Assembly (NCBI GenBank): GCA_913020715.1
Contig: CAJVZH010000003.1
Span: 1 to 64,000, forward strand
Source of the DNA: an uncultured Gammaproteobacteria bacterium
GTDB lineage: Bacteria; Pseudomonadota; Gammaproteobacteria; PS1; Pseudothioglobaceae
Length of the DNA: 64,000 bases
Reading direction: 5' to 3'
The notes below the pieces were generated by a model, which saw only the letters and a program-made list of their open reading frames with translations, made no database searches and was not told the origin of the DNA. Made by a program: the position numbers and the translations under genes. Shown piece after piece: positions 17,844-26,577 of the stretch (the first letter of the stretch is position 1; every line of letters begins with the position of its first letter).

Positions 17844-17861
17844 TAGATTCCACTGAATCTA
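17844..17861 (+). terminator. Weak hairpin after recG
   Basis: TAGATTC-CACT-GAATCTA forms a 7-bp perfect stem with a 4-base loop immediately after the recG stop. No T-run follows, so intrinsic termination would be weak. Confidence 0.35.
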
Positions 17862-17928
17862 GTAAAATACGAGGTGAGCCCCTGGTTTGAATAATTTAAC
17901 ATCTGGAAATAATGACTTAAGCATTTAG

Positions 17929-18030
17929 CAAGGCATTTTTATTGAAGCCCTACTTGTTGATAAAGCAAAAGAAAATAACAAAGGTAAATACTTAAATCAT
18001 CTTTCTCTAAAAGACTGGGGCATAAAATGA
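17929..18030 (+). pseudogene. Possible 3' remnant of a ribosomal protein L1 gene
   Basis: A 33-codon open stretch follows an in-frame TAG and ends in TGA. It encodes IEALLVDKAKENNKGKYL then HLSLKDWGIK. The L1 C-terminus has the pattern EALLVALKKAKP...KGxYIKKVSIS, so EALLV, KAK and KGxYL align in order and spacing. The usual TMGPG ending is degraded. No L1 body precedes it. The match is short and made from memory, so it is tentative. Confidence 0.35.
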
Positions 18031-18031
18031 T

Positions 18032-18097
18032 AAAAATTCAAGAAAAACTTTTATCTATAACAAACATTTATTGATTACAATTTTTTCTTGAATTTTT
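18032..18097. repeat. Perfect 16-bp inverted repeat
   Basis: AAAAATTCAAGAAAAA at 18032-18047 is matched by its exact complement at 18082-18097, with a 34-base spacer. It lies 53 bases upstream of the ubiC start. It may be the termini of a tiny inserted element or a long RNA hairpin in the ubiC leader. Confidence 0.7.
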
Positions 18098-18107
18098 CCA
18101 AATTTTT

Positions 18108-18147
18108 TTCACTCAGCAGATTATCAAATAATTCAAACCAAGATCTC
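18108..18147. mobile_element. Degraded end of the MITE-like family
   Basis: From CACTCAGCA onward, about 39 bases match the right end of the 1374-1645 element at roughly 29 positions, including CACTCAGCA, an AAAT core and the terminal AAGATCTCA in place of AAGACCTCT. The opposite end is not recognisable. Confidence 0.4.
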
Positions 18148-18150
18148 ACA

Positions 18151-18627
18151 ATGTTTAACCCCGATAAATTCCAATGGCGCACTTTCAATGCAAGCGAGGA
18201 TATACCAGCTCATGTATTGCCGTGGCTACTCGATAACAGCTCTTTAACAGAAAAACTGAAAAACAAGTATTCAGATTTTCACGTTAATGTTATCTCTCAA
18301 ATGGAGAATACACCCTACGGGTGTGAGCATAAACTGTTGGGCAACATGGAAGGCGAAGCTATCATCGTTCGTGAAGTGGAATTAATGGGTAAGCAAAAGC
18401 CCGTGGTCTTTGCACGTTCGGTCATTCCTAAAACTACTGACACCAAAAAACTGCTTGCTATTGGCGCTAGGCCATTGGGCGAAATTTTATTTGACGACCC
18501 ACTAATCTATCGCGATCCACTGGAAGTCGGACAACACCATGGCGCCTGGGCGCGACGCTCAACCTTTGTTGTTGGTACAACCAAATTACTGGTGAGTGAA
18601 ATTTTTCTTGAGACACTGTATGCGTGA
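18151..18627 (+). CDS. ubiC: Chorismate pyruvate-lyase UbiC
   Basis: UbiC releases pyruvate from chorismate to give 4-hydroxybenzoate, the ring precursor of ubiquinone. The 158-residue product has the family features REVELMGKQKPVVFARSVIP, a conserved Arg-Pro-Leu-Gly segment (GARPLGEILF) and the C-terminal WARRSTF...LLVSEIFL with its conserved glutamate. I start at the ATG at 18151; an upstream ATG at 18088 would place codons in the inverted-repeat and MITE-like sequence. ubiA, the usual partner, is not adjacent. cmoA overlaps its stop by 8 bases. Confidence 0.9.
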   Translation: MFNPDKFQWRTFNASEDIPAHVLPWLLDNSSLTEKLKNKYSDFHVNVISQMENTPYGCEHKLLGNMEGEAIIVREVELMGKQKPVVFARSVIPKTTDTKKLLAIGARPLGEILFDDPLIYRDPLEVGQHHGAWARRSTFVVGTTKLLVSEIFLETLYA

Positions 18628-19333
18628 CAAACTGTTTAATAATCAAAGTGATATAGTCGACTTTCGTTTTGATGAAAGTGTTGTGTCCGTGTTTGATGAC
18701 ATGGTGAAACGCTCGGTACCGGGCTACGAGGCAATGATTCAAATGATTGGCTTGTTGACTCGAACTTACGGCAAAGACAATAGCAATTACTACGATTTGG
18801 GCGCCTCAACAGGCGCTACGACACTTGCGTTAGCACTAAACAATAAAAATGCAAACGTTCGCTTTCTTGCTGTCGACAACTCAGTACAAATGGTTGATCA
18901 GTGTCAACAAAATTTAGGTGATAAAATTGACAATTTAGAGGTTATTTGTAGCGATATTAACGACATTTGCATTGAAAATGCATCTATTGTGGTTCTTAAT
19001 CTTACACTGCAATTTATCGACATCGACAAACGTGACGCTCTTGTCACTAAGATCTATGATGGCCTTAACCCGGGCGGCGTCTTAATTATTAGCGAAAAAG
19101 TCCACGTTAATGATAAAAACGAACAAGCCCAACTCACTGAACTGCACATGGATTTTAAGCGTGCAAATGGTTATAGCGAGCTAGAAATTGCCAATAAGCG
19201 TCAATCTCTTGAAAACGTCTTGCTGACTGAAAACTCTGAAACCCACCTAAAAAGACTGTCAAAATGCGGTTTTATCGGATCCACCTGCTACTTTCAGTGT
19301 CTTAACTTTGCCTCCTTTTTATCGGTAAAATAG
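18620..19333 (+). CDS. cmoA: Carboxy-S-adenosyl-L-methionine synthase CmoA
   Basis: CmoA converts S-adenosylmethionine and prephenate to carboxy-SAM, used by CmoB to make cmo5U34 in tRNA anticodons. The 237-residue product begins MRDKLF, and has the DFRFDESV segment, the SAM loop [14 protein letters not shown], and [21 protein letters not shown] near the C-terminus, characteristic of CmoA. The start at 18620 is inside the end of ubiC (8-base overlap), so translation is likely coupled. cmoB, usually next, is absent; trpG follows. Confidence 0.93.
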   Translation: MRDKLFNNQSDIVDFRFDESVVSVFDDMVKRSVPGYEAMIQMIGLLTRTYGKDNSNYYDLGASTGATTLALALNNKNANVRFLAVDNSVQMVDQCQQNLGDKIDNLEVICSDINDICIENASIVVLNLTLQFIDIDKRDALVTKIYDGLNPGGVLIISEKVHVNDKNEQAQLTELHMDFKRANGYSELEIANKRQSLENVLLTENSETHLKRLSKCGFIGSTCYFQCLNFASFLSVK

Positions 19334-19371
19334 TCCTTTGTTTTTTAACAAGGCTTAAAACAAGGCTTTTT

Positions 19372-19953
19372 ATGCTTTTAATGATTGATAACTACGACTC
19401 GTTTACCTATAACTTGGTTCAGTATTTTGGTGAACTAGGTCAAAACGTAACGGTTCATCGCAATGACGAAATCACTGTTGATGAGATTGAAGCGCTCAAT
19501 CCGAAACATATTGTTATTTCGCCCGGCCCTTGTACACCTAATGAGGCTGGTATCTCTCTAGAGCTTATTGAAAAGCTTGCTGGAAAAGTACCAATTTTAG
19601 GTGTTTGCCTTGGCTTTCAAGCCATTGTTCAAGCCTTTGGTGGCAACATTATTGGCGCCAAGCGCATTATGCACGGCAAGGTTTCACCGGTACACCACAT
19701 TAATAGCGGTGTATTCTCTGGACTAAAAAACCCTCTAAATGCGACACGCTACCACTCACTGGTTGCAGAACAACACACATTGCCCGATTGTTTTGAAGTG
19801 ACTGCGTGGACCAACGATGACTCTGGTGAAATTGAAGAAATCATGGGCGTCCGTCATAAAGAATTAGCTATCGAAGGCGTGCAATTTCATCCAGAATCGA
19901 TTCTAACGGAGCATGGTCACCAAATGCTTGACACTTTTTTACAGGAAAATTAA
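19372..19953 (+). CDS. trpG: Anthranilate/aminodeoxychorismate synthase glutamine amidotransferase subunit (TrpG/PabA)
   Basis: This class I glutamine amidotransferase supplies ammonia to the TrpE or PabB chorismate-amination subunit. The 193-residue protein has [18 protein letters not shown] at the N-terminus, nucleophile C79 in LGVCLGFQA, and the His-Glu pair in [12 protein letters not shown]. The size fits either TrpG or PabA. trpE, trpD and trpC are not neighbours, so it may serve both pathways as in some bacteria; function in tryptophan versus folate is not decided by sequence. A rhodanese gene follows after 2 bases. Confidence 0.9.
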   Translation: MLLMIDNYDSFTYNLVQYFGELGQNVTVHRNDEITVDEIEALNPKHIVISPGPCTPNEAGISLELIEKLAGKVPILGVCLGFQAIVQAFGGNIIGAKRIMHGKVSPVHHINSGVFSGLKNPLNATRYHSLVAEQHTLPDCFEVTAWTNDDSGEIEEIMGVRHKELAIEGVQFHPESILTEHGHQMLDTFLQEN

Positions 19954-19955
19954 TA

Positions 19956-20363
19956 ATGACTGAAGTAATGGATTTCTTACTGGAACAATGGATATTTTCA
20001 GGAACACTTGTTGCGCTTGTTGCGCTGCTTATATACGGTGAGAGAGCAAAAAAATATCAAATAGTCGACACCAATGGCGCAATCACCTTAATGGACGACG
20101 ACGATCTTATCATTCTTGACGTGCGTGAAGAAAAAGAAAGAAAGACTGGCTTTATTAACTCAACCACACATATTCCAATGGGCCAAGTTAAAGGCAAGCT
20201 CGATACGCTTGATAAAAACAAAAAAATTCTCACTTATTGCAAAAGCGGCATGCGCTCTAAAACGACAGCAGAACTTCTTTGCAAAAATCAGTTTGACCAT
20301 GTTTACAACTTGAAGGGCGGCTTTGACGCTTGGCAAGCGGCCGGCCTACCAATCAAAAAATAA
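19956..20363 (+). CDS. Membrane-anchored rhodanese-domain sulfurtransferase (YibN-like)
   Basis: A 135-residue protein with one N-terminal membrane helix (about residues 12-28) and a cytoplasmic single rhodanese domain. The persulfide-forming C95 sits in the loop CKSGMRS, followed by the typical GGFDAWQAAGLP C-terminus. Such proteins carry sulfane sulfur between enzymes. The order rhodanese-glutaredoxin-gpsA matches E. coli yibN-grxC-secB-gpsA except that secB is missing. It follows trpG by 2 bases and precedes the glutaredoxin by 4. Confidence 0.9.
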   Translation: MTEVMDFLLEQWIFSGTLVALVALLIYGERAKKYQIVDTNGAITLMDDDDLIILDVREEKERKTGFINSTTHIPMGQVKGKLDTLDKNKKILTYCKSGMRSKTTAELLCKNQFDHVYNLKGGFDAWQAAGLPIKK

Positions 20364-20367
20364 GCCC

Positions 20368-20619
20368 ATGGAAAACGTCATGTACACCTCAGATTATTGC
20401 CCATTTTGTCGAATGGCCTACCAGCTGTTGGACGAAAAAGGCGTGGCCTATGAGAAAATATCGGTTGATAAAAACCCAGGTATCTGGGAAGAAATCCACC
20501 TAAAAACGGGCAGATCCACTGTGCCTCAAATCTACATTAATGGTCAATACGTTGGCGGTTACGACGACTTAAGTGCGGCCGACCGCTCGGGCGAACTGAG
20601 CGCTATTATCAATGGCTAA
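20368..20619 (+). CDS. grxC: Glutaredoxin 3
   Basis: A small glutathione-dependent dithiol reductase. The 83-residue product begins MENVMYTSDYCPFC, with the active-site cysteines C11 and C14 in CPFC instead of the more usual CPYC. The cis-proline segment STVPQIYINGQYVGGYDDL that binds glutathione is present. The start at 20368 is preferred over an upstream ATG inside the rhodanese gene because it gives the family length. The stop overlaps the gpsA start by 8 bases. Confidence 0.93.
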   Translation: MENVMYTSDYCPFCRMAYQLLDEKGVAYEKISVDKNPGIWEEIHLKTGRSTVPQIYINGQYVGGYDDLSAADRSGELSAIING

Positions 20620-21586
20620 TTTAGCAATCGTTGGCTCTGGCGCTTGGGGAAGTGCACTTGCCATTTCTCTAAGTGAGAAATTTGACACCATTCATTTGAT
20701 TGCCCAGGATGATAGTGAAGTGACAAGCCTAGGTACTCAACACACCGCCCTAAATACGCCGTTTAGCAATAATGTTTCAATTGCCTCAGACCTGGCTGTG
20801 GTTGGTACGGTTGACGCAGTATTAATTGCGACACCGAGTTATGCATTTGCTGAAATCCTAAATAAATTAAGTCATTATGTGTCTAAGCAGCATTTTATTG
20901 CTTGGGCTACAAAAGGATTTGACACACCAAACAGTTGCTTCCTTCATGAAACCTTTGAAAGCGCCTTGCCAAACCATGCGGCTTGTGTGATATCAGGACC
21001 TACTTTTGCAATGGAAATTGCAAAGAAAAAGCCCAGCGCTATTGTTGTTGCTTCAAAAGACAGCGTAACGAGAAACTATTGGGCTGACGCCATCCAAACA
21101 AAAACCTTACGCGTCTACACTAGTGAAGATGTTGTCGGCGTCGAAGTGGGCGGCTCAGTCAAAAACATTTTGGCTATCGCTGCTGGCGCTGCTAACGGAC
21201 TTGGCTTTGGTGCTAACACTCAGGCTGCTATTATCACCCGTGGACTCGCTGAAATGACAAGACTTGGTGTCGCGCTTGGCGCCGAAAAATCAACATTTCA
21301 AGGTCTTTCCGGCATGGGTGATTTGGTGCTTACCTGCTCAGATGACCTCTCTAGAAACCGCCGATTCGGCAAAGAGCTGGCAAAAAATGCCACGATTGAA
21401 GAAGCACTGGCCAATGTTGGTGGTACTGTAGAGGGCTACAACACACTACAATTAATACTCTCAATGGCACATGCAAAAAATATTGAAATGCCAATCTGCG
21501 AGCAAGTCTTTGCGGTAACCGAAGCTGAGAAATCGCCGACAGATGCCGTTACTGAACTCATGCTTAGAAAGCCAAGTCAAGAGTAA
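20612..21586 (+). CDS. gpsA: Glycerol-3-phosphate dehydrogenase [NAD(P)+]
   Basis: GpsA makes sn-glycerol-3-phosphate from dihydroxyacetone phosphate for phospholipid synthesis. The 324-residue protein has the nucleotide loop GSGAWGSALA at the N-terminus, ISGPTFAMEIA, the catalytic lysine in GGSVKNILAIAAG, and the substrate segment LTCSDDLSRNRRFG. It overlaps grxC by 8 bases, ending the rhodanese-glutaredoxin-gpsA operon; the next gene begins 13 bases later. Confidence 0.96.
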   Translation: MANLAIVGSGAWGSALAISLSEKFDTIHLIAQDDSEVTSLGTQHTALNTPFSNNVSIASDLAVVGTVDAVLIATPSYAFAEILNKLSHYVSKQHFIAWATKGFDTPNSCFLHETFESALPNHAACVISGPTFAMEIAKKKPSAIVVASKDSVTRNYWADAIQTKTLRVYTSEDVVGVEVGGSVKNILAIAAGAANGLGFGANTQAAIITRGLAEMTRLGVALGAEKSTFQGLSGMGDLVLTCSDDLSRNRRFGKELAKNATIEEALANVGGTVEGYNTLQLILSMAHAKNIEMPICEQVFAVTEAEKSPTDAVTELMLRKPSQE

Positions 21587-21599
21587 CCGGTACTAGATT

Positions 21600-22379
21600 A
21601 TGGCACTATTCAACTTATTCCCTATTGCAAATAAGGCAAAGATCGTTTGCCTTATTGCTGTTGTAGCTTCTGCTGCGAGCGTTTTCGACACGACAACGCC
21701 GCTATCAAGCACCCAACCAATACTCAAACAAGAATTGCTTGAAATCCAAAAACAAACTGTGAGTGCCAGACCCGTCTTCTCATCGATTGAAAATACTGCT
21801 GTCAGAAAGTCTGTCTTTTTTAACTACTTGCTGCCGGCTATTGAAATCAAGAACGCTGAGATACTCAAGCTCAGATCCTCTATCAACAACGACGAATTAA
21901 GCGCCGAAGCACTTGAAAAATTGGCGTTTAAGTATCGGCTTGACAAGGACGCTACTAAAGAGGAGATTCTAGTTGCAATCGACATCTTACCACCCTCGTT
22001 GGTTCTTGCTCAAGCGGCCAATGAATCCAATTGGGGAAGGTCTCGTTTTGCACAAGACCATAACAATTATTTTGGACTCTGGTGCTTCTCTAAAGGTTGT
22101 GGCACCGTACCAAGAAATCGAGACGAGGGTGCGACACACGAAGTGGCAACTTTCTCCTCTTTAAAGGGTAGTGTTGATTATTACGTGCTAAACTTAAATC
22201 GTAATCAAGCCTATCACAACCTAAGAACAATTCGAAAAGAGCAGCGCGACAACGGCAATTTAGTCACTGGATTGGCATTAGCTAAAGGCTTAACGCCCTA
22301 CGCCCAAACCGGTGATGAATATGTCGCTTCTATCCGCTCTCTCATCCGTTACAACAAACTCGAGCAATACGACTTGTAA
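21600..22379 (+). CDS. Bax-like glucosaminidase-domain protein
   Basis: A 259-residue protein with an N-terminal hydrophobic segment (about residues 14-30; signal or anchor), a variable middle, and a C-terminal glucosaminidase domain. That domain contains the catalytic-type glutamate in AQAANESNWGRSRFA and the aromatic motif NNYFGLWCF. It resembles E. coli Bax, a putative peptidoglycan beta-N-acetylglucosaminidase of the periplasm. It follows gpsA by 13 bases and is terminated by a strong bidirectional hairpin. Enzyme activity is inferred from the family only. Confidence 0.82.
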   Translation: MALFNLFPIANKAKIVCLIAVVASAASVFDTTTPLSSTQPILKQELLEIQKQTVSARPVFSSIENTAVRKSVFFNYLLPAIEIKNAEILKLRSSINNDELSAEALEKLAFKYRLDKDATKEEILVAIDILPPSLVLAQAANESNWGRSRFAQDHNNYFGLWCFSKGCGTVPRNRDEGATHEVATFSSLKGSVDYYVLNLNRNQAYHNLRTIRKEQRDNGNLVTGLALAKGLTPYAQTGDEYVASIRSLIRYNKLEQYDL

Positions 22380-22431
22380 GGTTTTTTTCACAAGCCATTT
22401 TAGGCTGGACAGTGACCAAACAATAGGCAAT

Positions 22432-22458
22432 AAAAAACCCGCATAAAGCGGGTTTTTT
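22432..22458. terminator. Bidirectional Rho-independent terminator
   Basis: AAAAAACCCGC-ATAAA-GCGGGTTTTTT is a perfect 11-bp stem with A- and T-runs on both sides. It serves the Bax-like gene on plus and rplM-rpsI on minus. Confidence 0.93.
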
Positions 22459-22475
22459 GAATCTCTTGGAGAAGA

Positions 22476-22871
22476 TTAACGTTTTGAGTACTGCTCACTC
22501 TTACGCGCCTTCTTCCTACCAACTTTCTTACGCTCAACAACACGAGCGTCACGAGTAACTAGGCCAGCTTTGCGTAAATCAGGACGCATTTCTTCGTTAT
22601 ACGCCATCAATGCACGCGTAATACCCAATCTGATTGCACCCGCTTGACCGGTATCGCCACCACCTTTAACAGTGATGTTGAAATCAAACTTATCTTTCAT
22701 TTCAACAACGTCGATAGGCTGGTTAACAATCATTGATGAAGTTTCTCTTCCGAAATACTCGCTCATTGGTTTTTTGTTAACAGTGAAAACGCCTTTACCC
22801 TTTGTCATGAAGACACGAGCAACCGATGTTTTTCTTCTACCTGTTGCGTAATAAACTTCTTTATCTGCCAT
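22476..22871 (-). CDS. rpsI: 30S ribosomal protein S9
   Basis: S9 is a small-subunit protein whose C-terminal tail touches P-site tRNA. The 131-residue sequence has [14 protein letters not shown] at the N-terminus and ends with the invariant basic tail [11 protein letters not shown]. It follows rplM by 11 bases in the conserved rplM-rpsI operon, followed by a strong terminator. Confidence 0.98.
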   Translation of the reverse strand: MADKEVYYATGRRKTSVARVFMTKGKGVFTVNKKPMSEYFGRETSSMIVNQPIDVVEMKDKFDFNITVKGGGDTGQAGAIRLGITRALMAYNEEMRPDLRKAGLVTRDARVVERKKVGRKKARKSEQYSKR

Positions 22872-22882
22872 AATTAAATGCC

Positions 22883-23311
22883 TTAAATATCTAATACTTG
22901 AGGTTGTTGAGCAGCATGCGTGTGCTCAGAACCTGCGAAAACTTTCATTTTTCTTGCCATATCTCTGCCCAATGGGCCTTTTGGCAACATTCCTTTCACC
23001 GCCTTGGAAATCACCTCTTCAGGTTTTTTCGCTAGCAAATCCTTGAAAGCAATGGATTTTAAATTACCAACATAACCCGTATGGTGGTGATACATCTTAT
23101 CGTTGTACTTGTTACCAGTAACAGTAATCTTTGCTGCATTAACGATTACAATGTAATCGCCAGTATCAACATGTGGTGTGTATTCAGCTTTATGCTTACC
23201 ACGCAGACGTGATGCAACCTCAGTCGCCAAACGCCCTAATGTTTTGCCATCGGCATCAACCAAAAACCAGTCTCTTTTGACTTCCTCGGCTTTCGCACTA
23301 AATGTTTTCAT
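22883..23311 (-). CDS. rplM: 50S ribosomal protein L13
   Basis: L13 is an early-assembly protein of the large subunit. The 142-residue product begins [20 protein letters not shown] and contains [17 protein letters not shown] and the tail [11 protein letters not shown], all standard. The start at 23311 gives exactly the E. coli length; an open upstream extension would run into the promoter. A -35 TTACAC and -10 TATAAT lie just upstream on minus. Confidence 0.98.
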   Translation of the reverse strand: MKTFSAKAEEVKRDWFLVDADGKTLGRLATEVASRLRGKHKAEYTPHVDTGDYIVIVNAAKITVTGNKYNDKMYHHHTGYVGNLKSIAFKDLLAKKPEEVISKAVKGMLPKGPLGRDMARKMKVFAGSEHTHAAQQPQVLDI

Positions 23312-23348
23312 AATTCTCTTCTCTATGTCGCTGCAGAATAATCGGACT

Positions 23349-23377
23349 ATTATAATCACTTTTTATTCTGAGTGTAA
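23349..23377 (-). promoter_or_regulatory. Promoter of rplM-rpsI
   Basis: Read on minus, TTACAC (plus 23372-23377) and TATAAT (plus 23349-23354) are separated by 17 bases and lie about 38 bases before the rplM ATG. Confidence 0.7.
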
Positions 23378-23436
23378 GTTTTCATCAGCCAATAAGCCAA
23401 TAATGCGCAAATAAATACCCTGGCTCAAACGAAGTG

Positions 23437-25029
23437 TTATTTTGCCATAATATCAAGACTCGAATCATAGACCTTGGTCTCCACGCCCATCAATCCTAAC
23501 AAGGTGTGCGATAAGTTATCGTGCGACAACAAATTGTCCGATTTTTCTTTTACATAGTCCACATCTTGCACTTCTGACATTGTCTCATTAAGCCACAAAA
23601 TCGCTGGCACTTGAATCTGCTCGCTTGGCGCCACCACATACGGCAGGCCATGTAAATATATGCCATTCTCACCCAGCGATTCGCCATGATCACTAACGTA
23701 GAGCAAAGCGGTGGCATGATTACCTGAGTTACTCTTCAATAGAGAAATCGCCTTACTTAAAAAATAATCCGTGTAGAGGATACTATTGTCGTAGGCGTTA
23801 TTGATTTCTTCATCGCTACACTCGTTAAGTTGATTGGTTTGACAAACGGGTAAAAAAACTTCGAACTCCTGCGGATAGCGCTTATAGTAAGCGGGCCCAT
23901 GACTGCCCATCGAATGCAACACAATCAACATATCTTTGTCGAATCGAGCCTTAATAAATTCATCAAGATTACTCAACATGCCCACGTCACGACACTCGAT
24001 GTCACAAACCGTATTGACACTCGACGAATTATAATCCTCTAAATCAAGTCGATCTGCAATGCCTTTTGCGCCCGTGTTATTTTCGCGCCAAATAACTTCA
24101 ACGCCCGCGTGCTTAATAATATCAAGCACATTGCTCATATTTCTTCCCTTGCCATGACTGTAGTTATCACGGCTTAGTATTGAAAACATACAGGGAAGGG
24201 AAAAGGCCGTGTTTGTTCCACAAGCACTCATATTCGTAAAGGAAATGACCGATTCTTGCGCCAAATTAGGATTGGTGTTTCTCTCATAGCCGTTCAGCGA
24301 AAAACGATCCGCCCTCGCGGTTTCACCAATTATCATAATCACAAGACGTTTTTTGTCATCGGTACGACTTATCTGGGCATCCATGCCAATTTGCTTAAAA
24401 GGCGCTCTGGCAACTTCAAATTGAGAGTCGATATACTTCGAGATAGAGTAAAGATAATAAGTCGGATTAACGTAATATCTCAAGTCACGATTCTCACGTG
24501 CAAGCGCTGTGTAGTTTTTCGAGAAACTCACAATAACAAGCACACAAACCAAAGAGACACCAACCAATGTTTTAAGCCTCTGTATTAATTGTTTTTTGAC
24601 TGTGGATTTTTCTATTGTTGTTTTTGCAACAAAATAAGCGGGTGCGATGCCCAACAAAAATACATAAATAACCAATTTAAGACTAAGCAAATCAAAGGTT
24701 TCGGCAGAATTGGTCTCAACAATGCTTGCGATCATATGCTCATTAACAATGATGCCGTAATTACTAGCAGCATAGCCAGTAATCGCAGAGGCAATTAATA
24801 AAAAAATTAAAATTGGCTTAATCGTATACCGGTAACAGACAAGGGTTAGCAGCGCCGAGAGAAAGGCAAACAGCCAAATAAAAAAAGAAGAAACAAATAA
24901 GAAATTCTGCGCAAGCGGAAAGATTAAAATCGCTTGCTCGAAAAAGGTAAAATTACCGGTTAAGGTCATAAAAGCCGCAACCAATAGAATCAAACGCATC
25001 TGTGACATTTGTTGAAAGAACTTCATCAA
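23437..25029 (-). CDS. eptA: Lipid A phosphoethanolamine transferase (EptA-type)
   Basis: EptA-type enzymes move phosphoethanolamine from phosphatidylethanolamine to lipid A in the periplasm, lowering its negative charge. The 530-residue protein has about five N-terminal membrane helices (to residue 170) and a periplasmic sulfatase-fold domain. The nucleophilic Thr lies in ACGTNTAFSLPCMFS near residue 272, with metal ligands in IIGETARADRFS and YVSDHGESLGENGIYLHG. Cysteine-rich loops typical of the family are present. An ATG one codon later is equally possible. No PmrAB-like regulator is adjacent; tatD diverges 57 bases upstream. Confidence 0.92.
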   Translation of the reverse strand: MMKFFQQMSQMRLILLVAAFMTLTGNFTFFEQAILIFPLAQNFLFVSSFFIWLFAFLSALLTLVCYRYTIKPILIFLLIASAITGYAASNYGIIVNEHMIASIVETNSAETFDLLSLKLVIYVFLLGIAPAYFVAKTTIEKSTVKKQLIQRLKTLVGVSLVCVLVIVSFSKNYTALARENRDLRYYVNPTYYLYSISKYIDSQFEVARAPFKQIGMDAQISRTDDKKRLVIMIIGETARADRFSLNGYERNTNPNLAQESVISFTNMSACGTNTAFSLPCMFSILSRDNYSHGKGRNMSNVLDIIKHAGVEVIWRENNTGAKGIADRLDLEDYNSSSVNTVCDIECRDVGMLSNLDEFIKARFDKDMLIVLHSMGSHGPAYYKRYPQEFEVFLPVCQTNQLNECSDEEINNAYDNSILYTDYFLSKAISLLKSNSGNHATALLYVSDHGESLGENGIYLHGLPYVVAPSEQIQVPAILWLNETMSEVQDVDYVKEKSDNLLSHDNLSHTLLGLMGVETKVYDSSLDIMAK

Positions 25030-25086
25030 GGAATTTTTAGAACAAAAGATGTTAATTATATTGCCTATCAGTTAATAAGGAAAACA

Positions 25087-25782
25087 ATGCTAAATTCACA
25101 CATTCATCTAGACTTTGACAACGTCAATACACCTTCAGCAGCCACTACTGGCGCTATTGTTCCTGCAACTGGAAAAAATAACTGGGATAGTGTTATTCAA
25201 TGCTGTGCAAAAGATGACAACCGTCACTTTGCACTTGGCATTCACCCTTGGTTTCTCGAAGACCATCAAATGATTGATCTTTACGACCTTGAAATTAAAA
25301 TTGAAGACGAAAAGCCAATTGCTGTAGGTGAATGCGGTCTTGACTACCTAAAAGTTAAAGATCAAAACCAGCAGAGATTTTTCTTTGACGAACAAATTTC
25401 ACTGGCCAATCGCTACAAATTACCACTCATCGTGCACGCAGTACAATCCACAGAAGATGCTACCGACTTATTAAAATCACACGCCAGTTCTCGTGGCGTT
25501 ATTCACTCGTATTCAGGAAGCCTACAGCAGGCAAAAAGATTGGTTGATATTGGTTTTTATTTGGGCTTTGGTTCAAGATTTACGGACCCACATGCCTATA
25601 AATTGCACGATATCGTCAAATACATTCCATCTGAATTCATTCTCATTGAAACCGATGACAATCAAGACTCTGACAGTCTAATTAAGGTCGTGGAAAGAAT
25701 TGCCAAGATTAAGAAAATTGACGTTGACGAAGCCATTGCCCAGTGCGACGACAATGCACGTAAGTTATTTAATATAAGCTAA
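25087..25782 (+). CDS. TatD family metal-dependent hydrolase
   Basis: TatD-family enzymes are metal-dependent DNases or hydrolases. The 231-residue product begins MLNSHIHLDFD with the HxH metal pair. It also has VGECGLDY with the bridging Glu, LIVHA and IHSYSG with further His ligands, and the late Asp in LIETDDNQ. It is shorter than E. coli TatD (260). The start at 25087 follows an AAGGAAAA ribosome-binding-like stretch; the frame extends upstream, but that would precede the conserved HxH. tcdA starts ten bases after its stop. Confidence 0.88.
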   Translation: MLNSHIHLDFDNVNTPSAATTGAIVPATGKNNWDSVIQCCAKDDNRHFALGIHPWFLEDHQMIDLYDLEIKIEDEKPIAVGECGLDYLKVKDQNQQRFFFDEQISLANRYKLPLIVHAVQSTEDATDLLKSHASSRGVIHSYSGSLQQAKRLVDIGFYLGFGSRFTDPHAYKLHDIVKYIPSEFILIETDDNQDSDSLIKVVERIAKIKKIDVDEAIAQCDDNARKLFNIS

Positions 25783-25792
25783 CCTCGCTCTC

Positions 25793-26530
25793 ATGGTTGG
25801 AAGTTGTGCCCGCACTGAAATCTTAGTTGGCCAGTTAGGCTTAGCACAGCTAGCAGAATCGCATGTTCTCATTGCCGGTCTTGGCGGTGTTGGTGGTGCT
25901 TGTGCTGAAGCGCTTTGTCGTGCTGGCATTGGCGAAATAACCCTTATCGATTTCGATACCATTGCCAAGACAGACTTAAACCGTCAGCTAGTCGCCCTTC
26001 ATTCAACACTGGGAAAATCGAAAGTCGATGTGCTTTATGAGCGACTGCGTGACATTAATCCAAACACAGTCATCAATCAAAGACATCTATTTATCGACAG
26101 AACCGAGGCCGAGGCTATTTCGCGGGATGAGGACTTAACCTTTGTTGCCGATTGTATCGATGCAATCGCCTGCAAAACAGCCCTTATCGACTCGTGCAAC
26201 CGCAATGGCATGCCAATTATCTCCAGCATGGGGGCTGGTGGTAGACTGAACCCAACAAAAGTCAAAATTTCTCGAATGGACAAAACCGAAAACTGCGGAC
26301 TGGCCAGAGAGATGAGAAGACAACTCAGAAACATTCGCGCCTCATTAAAATTTTCGGTTGTTCATTCTACCGAAATTCCAATAAAAGCCCTTCCGCACCA
26401 AGAAGTTCAAAAAACAGAGTTAACACCCTCAGGGCGCCCGCGCGCTGTGAATGGTGCAATATCTTACATGCCCAATATTTTTGGACTTATGATGGCAGGT
26501 CATATAATTCAAGAAATTTTAAAAAAATAA
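25793..26530 (+). CDS. tcdA: tRNA threonylcarbamoyladenosine dehydratase TcdA
   Basis: TcdA is an E1-like ATP-dependent enzyme that cyclises t6A37 to ct6A in tRNAs. The 245-residue protein has the ThiF/MoeB nucleotide loop AGLGGVGGACAEALCRAG, the acidic LIDFD strand, DLNRQ, and the TcdA-type C-terminus VVHSTE...AISYMPNIFGLMMAG. It follows the tatD-type gene by 10 bases. csdA/csdE partners are not nearby. Confidence 0.92.
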   Translation: MVGSCARTEILVGQLGLAQLAESHVLIAGLGGVGGACAEALCRAGIGEITLIDFDTIAKTDLNRQLVALHSTLGKSKVDVLYERLRDINPNTVINQRHLFIDRTEAEAISRDEDLTFVADCIDAIACKTALIDSCNRNGMPIISSMGAGGRLNPTKVKISRMDKTENCGLAREMRRQLRNIRASLKFSVVHSTEIPIKALPHQEVQKTELTPSGRPRAVNGAISYMPNIFGLMMAGHIIQEILKK

Positions 26531-26577
26531 GTCTGCACTCCCAGCGGTGTAAAATCACTATTCATAGGAATGAGAAA

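Larger units (their letters stand above)
17843..18150. other. recG-ubiC gap: decayed sequence
   Basis: These 308 bases contain no intact gene. In order they hold a hairpin at the recG stop, a 34-codon remnant resembling the C-terminus of ribosomal protein L1 (17929-18030), a perfect 16-bp inverted repeat (18032-18047 with 18082-18097), and a segment about 74% identical to one end of the MITE-like family (18108-18147). ubiC begins directly after. Confidence 0.6.

Noticed and set aside
25009-25086. N-terminal extension of the TatD-type gene
   Set aside because: It precedes the conserved HxH metal motif, overlaps the eptA start on the other strand and lacks similarity to TatD.
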